Shown here one piece after another: positions 37,296 through 46,186 of a stretch of DNA of 64,000 nucleotides. This DNA is from Mycolicibacterium sp. YH-1 (GTDB taxonomy: Bacteria > Actinomycetota > Actinomycetes > Mycobacteriales > Mycobacteriaceae). The notes below the pieces were generated by a model. That model worked only from the letters and a program-made list of their open reading frames with translations, did not search any database and had not been told where the DNA came from. The position numbers were made by a program, and so were the translations under genes. Within the stretch, counting starts at the first letter, position 1. Each line of letters begins with the position of its first letter. Location of the stretch: contig NZ_CP092915.1 in the NCBI RefSeq assembly GCF_022557175.1, forward strand, positions 806,001 through 870,000, read 5' to 3'.

Positions 37296-38305
37296 CGCGC
37301 TGAACTTGCGCGCACCCGTAGCGTGCTTGGCACATAGACGGGTCCCCGTACGTCGTGGCCGTCGATGCGATCGATCAGGAGTTCCACCGCCGCCTCGGCC
37401 TGCCGATCGGGGTGCAAGTCGAGGGCGGTGACCGCCGGCTCGCTCTCACGGGCCTCCCGGCCGTCGATACCACCGACCACCAGAACGTCCTGCGGGATGC
37501 GTAGTCCCCGTTCGCGGCACGCGGTCACGACACCGTTCGTGTAGCCCTCGGCCGTCGCGTAAATGGCATCCGGAGGTTCGGGGCCGTCAAGCAATCGGCA
37601 GGCGGCCTGGTAGCCGGCGCGATGGTCGAATTGCACCGGCACCCGCACTCTCAGGTCCGGGGATCCCGTCTCCTTGCACCACGCCGCGTACGCCTCGTCG
37701 ATGTCGATCGACCAGGCTCGGGTCCATGCCGTCGTGAGCAAGGCGATGCGGCGCGCACCCTGAGCCCGCAGATGTTCCAGGACCAGCCGAGTGTTGGCCG
37801 CGTTGTCGCCGGCCACGTAATGGGCGCGATCGGGCCTGCCCGCGTCGCGCTCGATGGACACGACGGGAATTCCGATGCCCTCGAGGAGATCGATCTGCGG
37901 ATCGGACGCGATCGGATCGCACAGGAGGACCCCGTCGGGATTGATCGCCTCCCACTCCTCCGCGGTGGTGAGTTCCGGCGGGAGGATGAGCGCCCGCTCG
38001 TGCTCGAAGGCCGCCGACGCCGCGGTTGCGGCGATGGCCATGTAGTAGTCGAGCGCCACGATCTGACGCGCGACCTCCCGGCCGTCCTCGCGCGGCAGGA
38101 TGAGGACCAGCGACCCGGTCCGGCCGCGCCGCAGAGCCCGGGCTGTCGCGCTCGGCCGGTAGCCGAGCCGGTGCGCCGCGGCCCGCACGCGTTCGATGGT
38201 TACCGCGCTGACCTCGCCCTTGCCATTGAGCGCGTGAGAGACCGTGGTGGCCGAGACCCCGGCGGCATCGGCCACATCGCGGATGGTCACTCGGGCACGG
38301 GCCAC
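37292..38305 (-). CDS. LacI family transcriptional regulator
   Basis: 337 residues. The N-terminal helix-turn-helix and hinge are VTIRDVADAAGVSATTVSHALNGKGEVSAVTIERVRAAAHRLGYRPSATARALRRG, followed by a periplasmic-binding-protein-type sensor (DGVLLCDPIA, VAGDNAAN, VVGGIDGREARES). It is divergent from the amidohydrolase-permease operon and should bind the palindromes at 38354-38392. The start is GTG at 38305. The inducer is probably the operon substrate rather than a sugar. Confidence 0.92.
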   Translation of the reverse strand: MARARVTIRDVADAAGVSATTVSHALNGKGEVSAVTIERVRAAAHRLGYRPSATARALRRGRTGSLVLILPREDGREVARQIVALDYYMAIAATAASAAFEHERALILPPELTTAEEWEAINPDGVLLCDPIASDPQIDLLEGIGIPVVSIERDAGRPDRAHYVAGDNAANTRLVLEHLRAQGARRIALLTTAWTRAWSIDIDEAYAAWCKETGSPDLRVRVPVQFDHRAGYQAACRLLDGPEPPDAIYATAEGYTNGVVTACRERGLRIPQDVLVVGGIDGREARESEPAVTALDLHPDRQAEAAVELLIDRIDGHDVRGPVYVPSTLRVRASSAR

Positions 38306-38353
38306 GGGCTCACTTTACTCTGCGCGACCCCTCGGAAATGCCTCGAAAGAGCT

Positions 38354-38399
38354 GCCCAAATCGGTAAGGGCTTGACCCAAATCGATTTGGGTCTACGAT
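38354..38399 (+). promoter_or_regulatory. Tandem LacI-type operators with embedded promoter
   Basis: ACCCAAATCGATTTGGGT at 38375-38392 is a perfect 18-bp palindrome with the central CG of LacI operators. A degenerate copy, GCCCAAATCGGTAAGGGC, lies at 38354-38371, exactly 21 bp (two helical turns) upstream. TTGACC (38372-38377) and TACGAT (38394-38399) are spaced 16 bp, so the perfect operator fills the promoter spacer. Predicted transcription starts within a few bases of the ATG at 38408. Confidence 0.8.
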
Positions 38400-38407
38400 T
38401 CCTCCCC

Positions 38408-40033
38408 ATGGAACATGTGCTGCCCATCACATCCGGTTCGGGGTTGATCGTGAACGCCGACATCCGCACCCTGGACGCCGGTCAGCCAAGGGCCGAGGCG
38501 GTCAGCTGGGCCGACGGGATGATCACCGCCGTCGGCACCAGCGCCGAGGTGCTGGCCGTCGCCCCCGCCGGGGCCGACCCGATCGACCTGCGCGGCGCGG
38601 CACTGACACCGGGACTGATCGACTCCCACATCCACCCGGCCTGGGGCGCCGAGCTGTCCCGGGGGGCCGACCTGGCCGGGTGCACCACCCTCGAACAGGT
38701 ACGCACCGCGTTGCGGGCGGAGGCCGCGCGGACACCGGCCGACCAGTGGATCCGCGCCTGGAACCTCGACTACGCCGCGTTCTCGCCAACCGGCATCCGC
38801 GCCGATCTGATCGACGAGGCGGTCAGTGGCCGGCCCCTCATCGGTGTCTTCTACGACCTGCACACCGCCATGATCTCTACGGAGGCGATCCGACAGAGCG
38901 GGCTGACCGGCCGCGAGACCTTCCCCGACGCTGCGGCCGTCGTCGTCGACGACGCGGGTCTGCCGACCGGCGAACTCAAGGAACCCTCGGCGTACCAACC
39001 CCTGACCACGGCGCACGCTGAGACGGATACGGCCGCGGTCTTGGATCGACTGGCCGGTGTTCTTGGCAAGCTCAACCGATTTGGTGTGACCGGCGGTGTG
39101 GTGATGGACGCCAGCGCCGCCGACCTAGACACGTACGCCGCACTCGACAATGCGGGTCGGCTGTCGGTGCGACTCGTCACCGCGCTTTGGCATCACCCCG
39201 ACCGCGACGACGCCGGAGTCGCCGAGTTCATCAAGCTCGCCGCGCGCGGCGGCCGGCGCTGGCGCTCCGGTCTGATCAAGATCTTCAGCGATGGCGTGAT
39301 CGACACCGGAACCGCATGGCTGCGCGAGCTCGACACCTGCGGATGCGGATCGCATCCATTCTGGCCGGACCCCGAACGCCTTCGGGACGTGATCGCCCAA
39401 TACACCGCGGCAGGAATACAACTCGCGATCCATGCGGTCGGCGACCAGGCCGTCGCGTTCGTCCTGGACTGCTATCGAGATGTGGGTGGCGGCGGCACGG
39501 TGCGGCACCGGTTGGAGCACCTGGAGCTACTCGAGGACGACGACGTGAAACGGCTTGCCGACCTGCAGATCACCGCGTCGATGCAGCCGCTGCACATGCA
39601 GTGGCGCCAAGCCGACCACAGCGACTCGTTCGCCCGGCGACTCGGACGCCGCCGCGCGGCCCAGGCCTTCCGGGTCGCCGACGTCATCGCCGCAGGCGCT
39701 CCGGTATGCCTCGGCTCGGACTGGCCGGTCGCGGATTCCGATCCCAGATACGGGATGGCCTGGGCCCGGTTGCGTCGCCGTCCCGGCGACCGCGACGGAC
39801 ACGTATTCGAGCCGGACCAACGGCTTTCGGGTGAACAGGCCCTGCTTGGCTACACCGCCTGGGCGGCCGATGCCCTCGGCGACACCGACCGTGGCCGAAT
39901 CCGGGTGGGGGCCAGGGCCGACCTGACGGCCTTCGCCGAAGATCCCGTGCGGGTGTCCGCCGACGATCTGATCGACCTACCGATTCCGCTCACCGTCGTC
40001 GACGGCGAGATCGTTCACCGAGAGGACGTCTGA
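38408..40033 (+). CDS. YtcJ-type amidohydrolase, second copy type
   Basis: 541 residues. Metal motifs are LIDSHIHPAWGAEL, AIHAVGDQAVAF, RHRLEHLELL and LGSDWPVADSDPRYG, with the usual C-terminal RIRVGARADLTAFAED. It shares the family of the protein at 15714 but differs throughout, so it is not a recent duplicate. No ribosome site precedes ATG 38408 and the promoter lies right before it, so leaderless initiation is likely. The overlap with the APC permease start (ATGA at 40030-40033) shows coupling. Confidence 0.87.
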   Translation: MEHVLPITSGSGLIVNADIRTLDAGQPRAEAVSWADGMITAVGTSAEVLAVAPAGADPIDLRGAALTPGLIDSHIHPAWGAELSRGADLAGCTTLEQVRTALRAEAARTPADQWIRAWNLDYAAFSPTGIRADLIDEAVSGRPLIGVFYDLHTAMISTEAIRQSGLTGRETFPDAAAVVVDDAGLPTGELKEPSAYQPLTTAHAETDTAAVLDRLAGVLGKLNRFGVTGGVVMDASAADLDTYAALDNAGRLSVRLVTALWHHPDRDDAGVAEFIKLAARGGRRWRSGLIKIFSDGVIDTGTAWLRELDTCGCGSHPFWPDPERLRDVIAQYTAAGIQLAIHAVGDQAVAFVLDCYRDVGGGGTVRHRLEHLELLEDDDVKRLADLQITASMQPLHMQWRQADHSDSFARRLGRRRAAQAFRVADVIAAGAPVCLGSDWPVADSDPRYGMAWARLRRRPGDRDGHVFEPDQRLSGEQALLGYTAWAADALGDTDRGRIRVGARADLTAFAEDPVRVSADDLIDLPIPLTVVDGEIVHREDV

Positions 40034-41496
40034 TGACCGACAGCACCAGCGCACCGGCCCCGCCAACCGCCCGTTGGGTACCCCGCCGATCGATCGGAGT
40101 GTGGGGACTGGTCTTCTTCGTCGTCGCGGCCGCTGCGCCACTCGCGGTGATGTCCGGTGTCGCGCCACTGGCCGTGATGTTCGGCGGAGTCGGCGCGCCC
40201 GGCGGATATCTGCTTGGTGGAATCGTGATGGCGGTGTTCGCCGTTGGGTTCACCGCAATGAGCCGGCACGTCGACAACCCCGGCGCGTTCTACGCCTACA
40301 TCTCGCGCGGGCTCGGCCGTACCGTCGGACTGGGCGCGGCGTTCGTCGCGGTGCTGTCCTATGTCCTCATCGCCGTCAGCTTCGTCCCCGCGATTGGGGT
40401 GTTCGCCCACGACACCGTGCTGTCACTGACCGGTGTGGACATCGCGTGGCAGATCTGGGCGGTTGTCGGCTGGCTCGCCGTCGGTGTCCTCGGCTACCTG
40501 AACATCACGCTGAGCGCCAAAGTGCTCGGAGTGCTGCTGGGCCTGGAGGTCCTGGTGCTGGTGGTGTTCGCGGTGCCGATCATCTTCCAGGGCGGTGCCG
40601 AGGGCCTCAGTTTCGGCAGTTTCAACCCGGGCAACGTGTTCGGTGCCGGAGTCGGCGCGCTGTTCGTGCTGGCGTTCGGAGCGTTTCTCGGATTCGAGTC
40701 GACGGCGATCTACAGCGAGGAAGCCAAGGATCCCAAACGCACTGTGCCGCAGGCGACTTTCATCGCCGTCGGATTCCTCGCGCTGTTCTACACCGTCGTG
40801 CTGTGGGCGGCGATCATGGCCTACGGCCCGGAGCAAGCCGTCGTGGTGGCGACTGAGGATCCGACCGGCATGTTCTTCACCGCAACCGAACAATGGGTGG
40901 GCGCACCCGTTGCCAACGCCATGCACGTGCTGATCGTCACCAGCGCGCTGGCCGCGGCGCTGGCCTTCCACAACGCAAGCGCGCGCTATCTGTCGGCCCT
41001 GGCCTCAGAGCATGCGCTGCCGTCCCCGCTCGCCCGCCGCTCGAGCTCCGGCTCGCCCGGCGTGGCCAGCCTCACCGTCTCCGCTGTCGCGGGCGTCATC
41101 GTCGTGGCCTTCGCGCTTGCCGGCGCCGATCCCTACACCCACACGTTCATCTGGCTCAACGCGATCGGCATCCCGGGCATCATCGGTCTGCAGGCACTGT
41201 GCTCGGCCGCGGTCGTGGCCTTCTTCCGGCGGGATCCCCACGGTCACGGTGTCTTCACTCGACTCATCGCCCCCGCTGTCGCCACCGTGGCGCTGACCGG
41301 CACACTGATACTCATCGTCATCAACTACGACCTGCTCACCGGGGCCGGGGCCGCCACCAACGCGGCGCTCATCCTGGTGCTCCCCGTGACATTCATCGCG
41401 GGACTGGTTGTCGCGCGCATCCTGCGGGCTCGTCAGCCCGAGACCTATCAGCAGCTCGCGACGGTACGTCCGGATGAGCCCACGAGCGTGGGTTGA
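40033..41496 (+). CDS. APC superfamily permease
   Basis: 487 residues, about 12-14 membrane segments. The first helix holds VFFVVAAAAPLAVMSGVAP, and the conserved inner loop is GFESTAIYSEEAKDPKRTVPQAT, a hallmark of amino-acid/polyamine transporters. It likely imports the amide, amine or amino-acid conjugate cleaved by the linked amidohydrolase. The start overlaps the amidohydrolase stop and its own stop overlaps the next start. Confidence 0.9.
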   Translation: MTDSTSAPAPPTARWVPRRSIGVWGLVFFVVAAAAPLAVMSGVAPLAVMFGGVGAPGGYLLGGIVMAVFAVGFTAMSRHVDNPGAFYAYISRGLGRTVGLGAAFVAVLSYVLIAVSFVPAIGVFAHDTVLSLTGVDIAWQIWAVVGWLAVGVLGYLNITLSAKVLGVLLGLEVLVLVVFAVPIIFQGGAEGLSFGSFNPGNVFGAGVGALFVLAFGAFLGFESTAIYSEEAKDPKRTVPQATFIAVGFLALFYTVVLWAAIMAYGPEQAVVVATEDPTGMFFTATEQWVGAPVANAMHVLIVTSALAAALAFHNASARYLSALASEHALPSPLARRSSSGSPGVASLTVSAVAGVIVVAFALAGADPYTHTFIWLNAIGIPGIIGLQALCSAAVVAFFRRDPHGHGVFTRLIAPAVATVALTGTLILIVINYDLLTGAGAATNAALILVLPVTFIAGLVVARILRARQPETYQQLATVRPDEPTSVG

Positions 41497-41870
41497 TGAA
41501 CGCGCTCGTCGTCGCGGGAGTTCTCGAGCTCACCGCTGGCGTGCTGACCGGCTGGCTGATGGTGGCGGCCGGCTCGGATCGCTGGCGAACCCGGCTGCGG
41601 ATGACCGACACCCGGCGCATCCGGCAAGGTCATCTAGACCTTCTCATCATGGGCGCCATCCTTGTCGCGCTCGGTGCCGCGAATCTGCAGCTGCCGGCCG
41701 TGGCGACGGTTCTGATCATCGCGGGATCCTGGATCGCGCCGCTGCTGTTCTTCCCGCTGGCGTGGAGGCCGTCGCTCGCCGACTGCCGACCGCTGAACTG
41801 GCTCGACCGCGCCGGGTTCGTCATGCTGACGGTGGGCTACCTGATCACCGCCGTGACGGTGGTGTTCTGA
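41496..41870 (+). CDS. Small four-helix membrane protein
   Basis: 124 residues with four hydrophobic segments (about 4-24, 47-63, 65-87 and 104-124) and a basic loop RWRTRLRMTDTRRIRQGHLD. ATG at 41496 shares its first base with the permease stop. No family is recognised. It is the last gene of the LacI-controlled operon and ends 36 bp before a strong hairpin. Confidence 0.72.
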   Translation: MNALVVAGVLELTAGVLTGWLMVAAGSDRWRTRLRMTDTRRIRQGHLDLLIMGAILVALGAANLQLPAVATVLIIAGSWIAPLLFFPLAWRPSLADCRPLNWLDRAGFVMLTVGYLITAVTVVF

Positions 41871-41905
41871 CCGGCGGCGCACCCACCTGCCGCGCTACGA
41901 CGTCC

Positions 41906-41964
41906 CTCGTTTGTGAATCTGACGACGAAATCCGCCGGATAACGTCGTCAGATTCACAAACGAG
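41906..41964. terminator. 59-nt perfect inverted repeat between convergent genes, probable bidirectional terminator or repeat element
   Basis: A 21-bp left arm (41906-41926) is fully complementary to 41944-41964. The 17-nt loop has an inner stem ATCCG/CGGAT at 41930-41940. No T-run follows on either side. It lies between the convergent 41496 gene and echA19, so terminating both is plausible. The perfect, long arms also resemble a mobile or REP-like palindrome. Confidence 0.75.
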
Positions 41965-41993
41965 AGCAGCGGCGTCGACGCCGAGGAGAGGAC

Positions 41994-42794
41994 CTACTTC
42001 ATCTGGAAGTTCGGGGGCCGCTTCTCCTTGAACGCCCGCGGGCCCTCCTTGGCGTCATCGCTAAGGAACACCGGGATGCCGTTGGCGGTGTCGGGCTTGA
42101 AGGCCTCTTCCTCGTGCAGGCCCTCGGCCTCGCGAATGGTCTTCAGGATCGCCTGCACCGCGAGCGGACCGTTGTTGTTGATCACCTCGGCGATCTCGAG
42201 TGCCTTGTCCAGCGCGGTGCCGTCGGGCACGACGTATCCGATGAGCCCGTAGGACAGGGCCTCGGCGGCCGTGATGTGTCGTCCGGTCAGCAACAGATCG
42301 CACGCGATGGTGTACGGAATCTGGCGGGGGAGCCGCACCGCGGAACCGCCCATCGGGTAGAGGCTCCACTTGGCCTCGGAGATGCCGAACTTGGCGCTCT
42401 CACCCGCGACGCGGATGTCGGTGCCCTGCAGGATCTCGGTGCCACCGGCGATCGCGGGGCCCTCGACCGCGGCGATCAGCGGCTTGCGCAGCCGGCGGCC
42501 CTTGAGCAGACCCTCGATCTTCGACGGGTCGTAGGCGCCGCTCTTGAAGGCGTCCCCTGGCGGCGCCTTGGTGGCGGCCTTGAGGTCCATGCCCGCGCAG
42601 AAGTAGCCACCCGCGCCGGTCAGGATGCAGGTGCGGATCTCGGGATCCTCGTCGACGCGGTCCCACGCCTCGACCATTATTCGCATCATCTCGCCGCTGA
42701 GTGCGTTGCGCGCCTCGGGGCGATTGAGCGTCACGATCAGGGTGTGTCCCCGCTGCTCAATGAGGGCGTCGGGGCTCTTTTCGGACTCGGTCAA
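41994..42794 (-). CDS. echA19: Enoyl-CoA hydratase EchA19
   Basis: 266 residues, crotonase fold. The oxyanion-hole segments are [10 protein letters not shown] and [10 protein letters not shown], and the C-terminus [15 protein letters not shown] resembles that of Rv3516. EchA19 hydrates an unsaturated steroid side-chain CoA. TTG at 42794 is chosen: it follows ggaaggcgg and gives the family length; ATG/GTG starts further up would run into the operator. It is divergent from fadD19. Confidence 0.9.
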   Translation of the reverse strand: MTESEKSPDALIEQRGHTLIVTLNRPEARNALSGEMMRIMVEAWDRVDEDPEIRTCILTGAGGYFCAGMDLKAATKAPPGDAFKSGAYDPSKIEGLLKGRRLRKPLIAAVEGPAIAGGTEILQGTDIRVAGESAKFGISEAKWSLYPMGGSAVRLPRQIPYTIACDLLLTGRHITAAEALSYGLIGYVVPDGTALDKALEIAEVINNNGPLAVQAILKTIREAEGLHEEEAFKPDTANGIPVFLSDDAKEGPRAFKEKRPPNFQMK

Positions 42795-42850
42795 GGGGAT
42801 CCGCCTTCCAGCGTCGTAGCCATAGAAAAGACCTTGTCTCACTGTGCTGC

Positions 42851-42879
42851 TTGAACAAAAATGTAACACGTTCTAGTTT
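42851..42879 (+). promoter_or_regulatory. KstR-type operator (42862-42875) inside a predicted fadD19 promoter
   Basis: TGTAACACGTTCTA matches TnnAACnnGTTnnA. It lies between TTGAAC (42851-42856) and TAGTTT (42874-42879), spaced 17 bp. Transcription should begin near 42886, next to the fadD19 GTG. It is also 68 bp from the echA19 start, so both may be controlled. Confidence 0.8.
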
Positions 42880-42886
42880 AGGTTCT

Positions 42887-44539
42887 GTGGCCCTGAATAT
42901 TGCCGATCTTGCCGAGCACGCGATCGACGCCGTGCCTGACCGTGTCGCCCTGATCTCGGGCGACGAACAGCTCACCTATGCCGGGTTGGAGGAGAAGGCG
43001 AACCGCTTCGCCCACTACCTCATCGATCAGGGCGTCAAGAAGGACGACAAGGTCGGCCTCTACTGCCGCAACCGCATCGAGATCGTCATCGCGATGCTCG
43101 GCATCGTCAAGGCGGGCGCGATCCTCGTCAACGTCAACTTCCGCTATGTCGAGGGCGAACTGCGCTACCTGTTCGAGAACTCGGACATGGTGGCGTTGGT
43201 GCACGAGCGTCGGTACGCCGACCGCGTGGTCAACGTGCTGCCCGAGACTCCGAACGTCAAGACCATCCTGGTGGTCGAGGACGGCAGCGATGACGACTAC
43301 CAGCGCTACGGCGGCGTCGAGTTCTACTCCGCGCTGGAGCAGGGCTCGCCCGAGCGTGACTTCGGTCCGCGCAGCGCCGATGACATCTACCTGCTCTACA
43401 CCGGTGGCACCACGGGCTTCCCCAAGGGCGTGATGTGGCGTCACGAGGACATCTACCGGGTGCTGTTCGGCGGCACCGACTTCGCGACGGGCGAGCCCAT
43501 CGCCGACGAGTACGACCTGTCCAAGCACGCGGTCGCCAACCCGCCGATGATTCGGCTGCCGATCCCGCCGATGATCCACGGCGCCACGCAGTCGGCCACC
43601 TGGATGTCGTTGTTCTCCGGTCAGACCGTGGTGCTGGCACCGGAGTTCAACGCCGACGAGGTGTGGCGGATGATCCACGAGCACAAGGTGAACCTGCTGT
43701 TCTTCACCGGTGACGCCATGGCACGTCCGCTGCTGGATGCCCTGCTTGCGCATCAGGACGAGGGCAACACCTACGACCTGTCATCGCTGTTCCTGCTGGC
43801 GAGCACCGCCGCGCTGTTCTCCACCAGCATCAAGGAGAAGTTCCTGGAGCTGCTGCCCAACCGCATCATCACCGACTCGATCGGGTCCTCGGAGACAGGA
43901 TTCGGCGGTACCAGCATCGTCGCGAAGGGCCAGTCGCACACCGGCGGGCCGCGCGTCACGATCGACAAGAACACCGTCGTGCTCGACGAGGACGGCAATG
44001 AGGTGGTGCCGGGTTCGGGCGTGCGCGGCATCATCGCCAAGCGCGGTCACATCCCGGTCGGCTACTTCAAGGACGAGAAGAAGACCGCCGAGACGTTTCA
44101 GACGATCAAGGGTGTGCGGTACGCGATACCGGGTGACTACGCCGAGGTCGAGGCCGACGGCAGTGTGACGATGCTGGGCCGCGGGTCGGTGTCCATCAAC
44201 AGCGGTGGCGAGAAGATCTACCCCGAAGAGGTGGAGGCCGCGCTCAAGGGGCATCCCGACGTGTTCGACGCCCTGGTTGTCGGTGTGCCCGACCCGCGCT
44301 TCGGTCAGCACGTCGCCGCCGTGGTGCAGCCGCGCGACGGCGCTCAGCCGACGCTGGCGGAACTCGACGCGTTCGTGCGCAACGAGATTGCGGGGTACAA
44401 GGTGCCACGCAGCCTCTGGCTGGTCGACGAGGTCAAGCGCTCGCCGGCGGGCAAGCCCGACTACCGGTGGGCCAAGGACACGACCGAGGAGCGTCCGGCT
44501 GATGACGTGCACGCCAAGCACGCGGGAGCGAACACCTGA
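42887..44539 (+). CDS. fadD19: Steroid-side-chain acyl-CoA synthetase FadD19
   Basis: 550 residues, adenylate-forming. The P-loop is LLYTGGTTGFPKGVMW, and ITDSIGSSETGFGG plus SGGEKIYPEEVEAALKGHPDVFD are further core motifs. FadD19 activates the C26/C27 acid of cholesterol and is needed for C24-branched sterols. GTG at 42887 lies about 7 nt beyond the -10, so leaderless initiation is expected. It matches Rv3515c in sequence features and is divergent from echA19. Confidence 0.94.
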   Translation: MALNIADLAEHAIDAVPDRVALISGDEQLTYAGLEEKANRFAHYLIDQGVKKDDKVGLYCRNRIEIVIAMLGIVKAGAILVNVNFRYVEGELRYLFENSDMVALVHERRYADRVVNVLPETPNVKTILVVEDGSDDDYQRYGGVEFYSALEQGSPERDFGPRSADDIYLLYTGGTTGFPKGVMWRHEDIYRVLFGGTDFATGEPIADEYDLSKHAVANPPMIRLPIPPMIHGATQSATWMSLFSGQTVVLAPEFNADEVWRMIHEHKVNLLFFTGDAMARPLLDALLAHQDEGNTYDLSSLFLLASTAALFSTSIKEKFLELLPNRIITDSIGSSETGFGGTSIVAKGQSHTGGPRVTIDKNTVVLDEDGNEVVPGSGVRGIIAKRGHIPVGYFKDEKKTAETFQTIKGVRYAIPGDYAEVEADGSVTMLGRGSVSINSGGEKIYPEEVEAALKGHPDVFDALVVGVPDPRFGQHVAAVVQPRDGAQPTLAELDAFVRNEIAGYKVPRSLWLVDEVKRSPAGKPDYRWAKDTTEERPADDVHAKHAGANT

Positions 44540-44568
44540 TGAGGCGAGCGAAGCGACGGGGGATATAG

Positions 44569-45690
44569 ATGCGTACTGAACTCTGCGAGCGGTTCGGCAT
44601 CGAGTACCCGATATTCGTCTTCACCCCGTCGGAGAAGGTCGCGGCGGCGGTGACCCGCGCAGGCGGACTGGGCATGTTGGGCTGCGTGCGGTTCAACGAC
44701 GCCAACGATCTCGAGGACGTCCTGCAGTGGATGGACGCCAACACCGACGGTAAGCCCTACGGCGTCGACATCGTTATGCCCGCCAAGGTGCCGACCGAGG
44801 GGACCTCGGTCGACATCGACAAGCTGATTCCGCAGGGGCACCGCGATTTCGTCGCGAAAACCCTTGCAGATCTCGGTGTTCCGCCTCTGCCCGAAGGTGA
44901 GGAACGCAATGAGGGGACACTCGGCTGGCTGCACTCGGTTGCCCGGAGCCACGTCGAGGTGGCGCTGAGACACCCGATCAAGCTGATCGCCAACGCACTC
45001 GGCTCACCGCCCAAGGATGTCATCGACCAGGTGCACGCCGCGGGAGTGCCGGTGGCTGCCTTGGCGGGTAGCGCCAAGCACGCCCAGCGTCACGCCGAGA
45101 ACGGCGTCGACATCGTGATCGCCCAGGGCCACGAGGCGGGCGGCCACACCGGTGAGATCGCCTCGATGGTGCTGGTACCCGAAGTCGTTGACGCGCTGGG
45201 CAGTAATACCGCGGTGCTGGCGGCGGGTGGTATCGGAAGCGGCCGCCAGGTCGCCGCCGCCCTCGCGCTTGGCGCGCAGGGGGTCTGGATGGGATCGGCC
45301 TTCCTCACCGCCGCCGAGTACGACCTCGGCGTTCGGACGGAGAGCGGTGTGTCGGTGGTGCAGCAGGCGCTGCTTGCCGCGACCTCCAGCGACACCGTGC
45401 GCAGGCGCGTCTACACCGGCAAGCCCGCGCGGCTGCTCAAGAGCCGGTGGACCGACGCCTGGGACGCCGAGGGCGCCCCGGAGCCCCTGCCCATGCCGCT
45501 GCAGAACGTCCTCGTGAGCGAGGCGCATCAGCGGATGAGCGAGTCGTCGGACCCGACCACGGTCGCGATGCCCGTCGGTCAGATCGTCGGCCGGATGAAC
45601 GAGATTCGGCCCGTCGCCGACATCATCGCCGAGCTGGTGGCTGGTTTCGAGGATGCGACCAGGCGCCTCGACGGCATCCGCGAGGGCTAG
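44569..45690 (+). CDS. Nitronate-monooxygenase-like FMN protein
   Basis: 373 residues, TIM-barrel of the 2-nitropropane dioxygenase/NMO type. Family motifs are GLGMLGCVRF, DIVIAQGHEAGGHTG (His of the FMN/substrate site) and VLAAGGIGSGRQVAAALALGAQGVWMGSAFL. The start is 29 bp after fadD19. It resembles IpdC (Rv3553) by family, but IpdC belongs to another cluster, so this may be a paralogue acting on an unsaturated acyl-CoA. The intergenic sequence contains the gcgagcgaagcga string often seen in mycobacterial spacers. Confidence 0.83.
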   Translation: MRTELCERFGIEYPIFVFTPSEKVAAAVTRAGGLGMLGCVRFNDANDLEDVLQWMDANTDGKPYGVDIVMPAKVPTEGTSVDIDKLIPQGHRDFVAKTLADLGVPPLPEGEERNEGTLGWLHSVARSHVEVALRHPIKLIANALGSPPKDVIDQVHAAGVPVAALAGSAKHAQRHAENGVDIVIAQGHEAGGHTGEIASMVLVPEVVDALGSNTAVLAAGGIGSGRQVAAALALGAQGVWMGSAFLTAAEYDLGVRTESGVSVVQQALLAATSSDTVRRRVYTGKPARLLKSRWTDAWDAEGAPEPLPMPLQNVLVSEAHQRMSESSDPTTVAMPVGQIVGRMNEIRPVADIIAELVAGFEDATRRLDGIREG

Positions 45691-45787
45691 GGACCAATCC
45701 TCGTTCGCGGCCGTGTGGCTGGGCGGGTGTCACCCGAGCACGTGTCCGATTTGTTCATGACTCATCTCGGCGAGGCGTTTAACGTCT

Positions 45788-46186
45788 GTGCACATGGAGA
45801 TCCTCGTGCAGTCCACGGTCGTCGAGATCGTCGCCAATGACATTGGCCGGTCCCTCGAGTTCTATCGACTCCTGGGGCTCGACGTGCCGCAACCCCAGGG
45901 GCCGCATGTCGAGGTGGCTCTACCGGGTGGCAACAAGCTCGCCTTCGACACCGAAGACGTGATCGCGGGAATGCACCCGGGATGGGCGCCGCCGACAGGA
46001 CCGGGCCGGGTGGCCGTTGCGTTCGGGTTTGCAGCGACCAGCGATGTGGACGCCGTCTATGAACGGCTCACTGCGGCAGGGCACCCCGGCACGTTGGCGC
46101 CGTTCGACGCACCGTGGGGCCAGCGCTATGCGACGGTCGAGGACCCCGACGGCACCTCGGTGGATCTGTTCGCGGCGCTGTCGTAG
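45788..46186 (+). CDS. VOC/glyoxalase-fold protein
   Basis: 132 residues, two beta-alpha-beta-beta-beta modules: FYRLLGLDVPQPQGPHVEVALPGGNKLAF and WGQRYATVEDPDGTSVDLFAAL. Metal-ligand positions are only partly of the glyoxalase type, so it may be a resistance-like or binding protein. GTG 45788 or ATG 45794 could be the start. Its last 61 bp overlap the 3' end of the convergent AraC gene. Confidence 0.75.
   Translation: MHMEILVQSTVVEIVANDIGRSLEFYRLLGLDVPQPQGPHVEVALPGGNKLAFDTEDVIAGMHPGWAPPTGPGRVAVAFGFAATSDVDAVYERLTAAGHPGTLAPFDAPWGQRYATVEDPDGTSVDLFAALS

Noticed and set aside
41906..41964. Palindrome considered as a CRISPR repeat
   Set aside because: Only one repeat pair in inverted, not direct, orientation and no spacers.
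44540..44568. gcgagcgaagcga string considered as an attachment site or IS remnant
   Set aside because: A common mycobacterial spacer motif; no second copy or mobile gene nearby.
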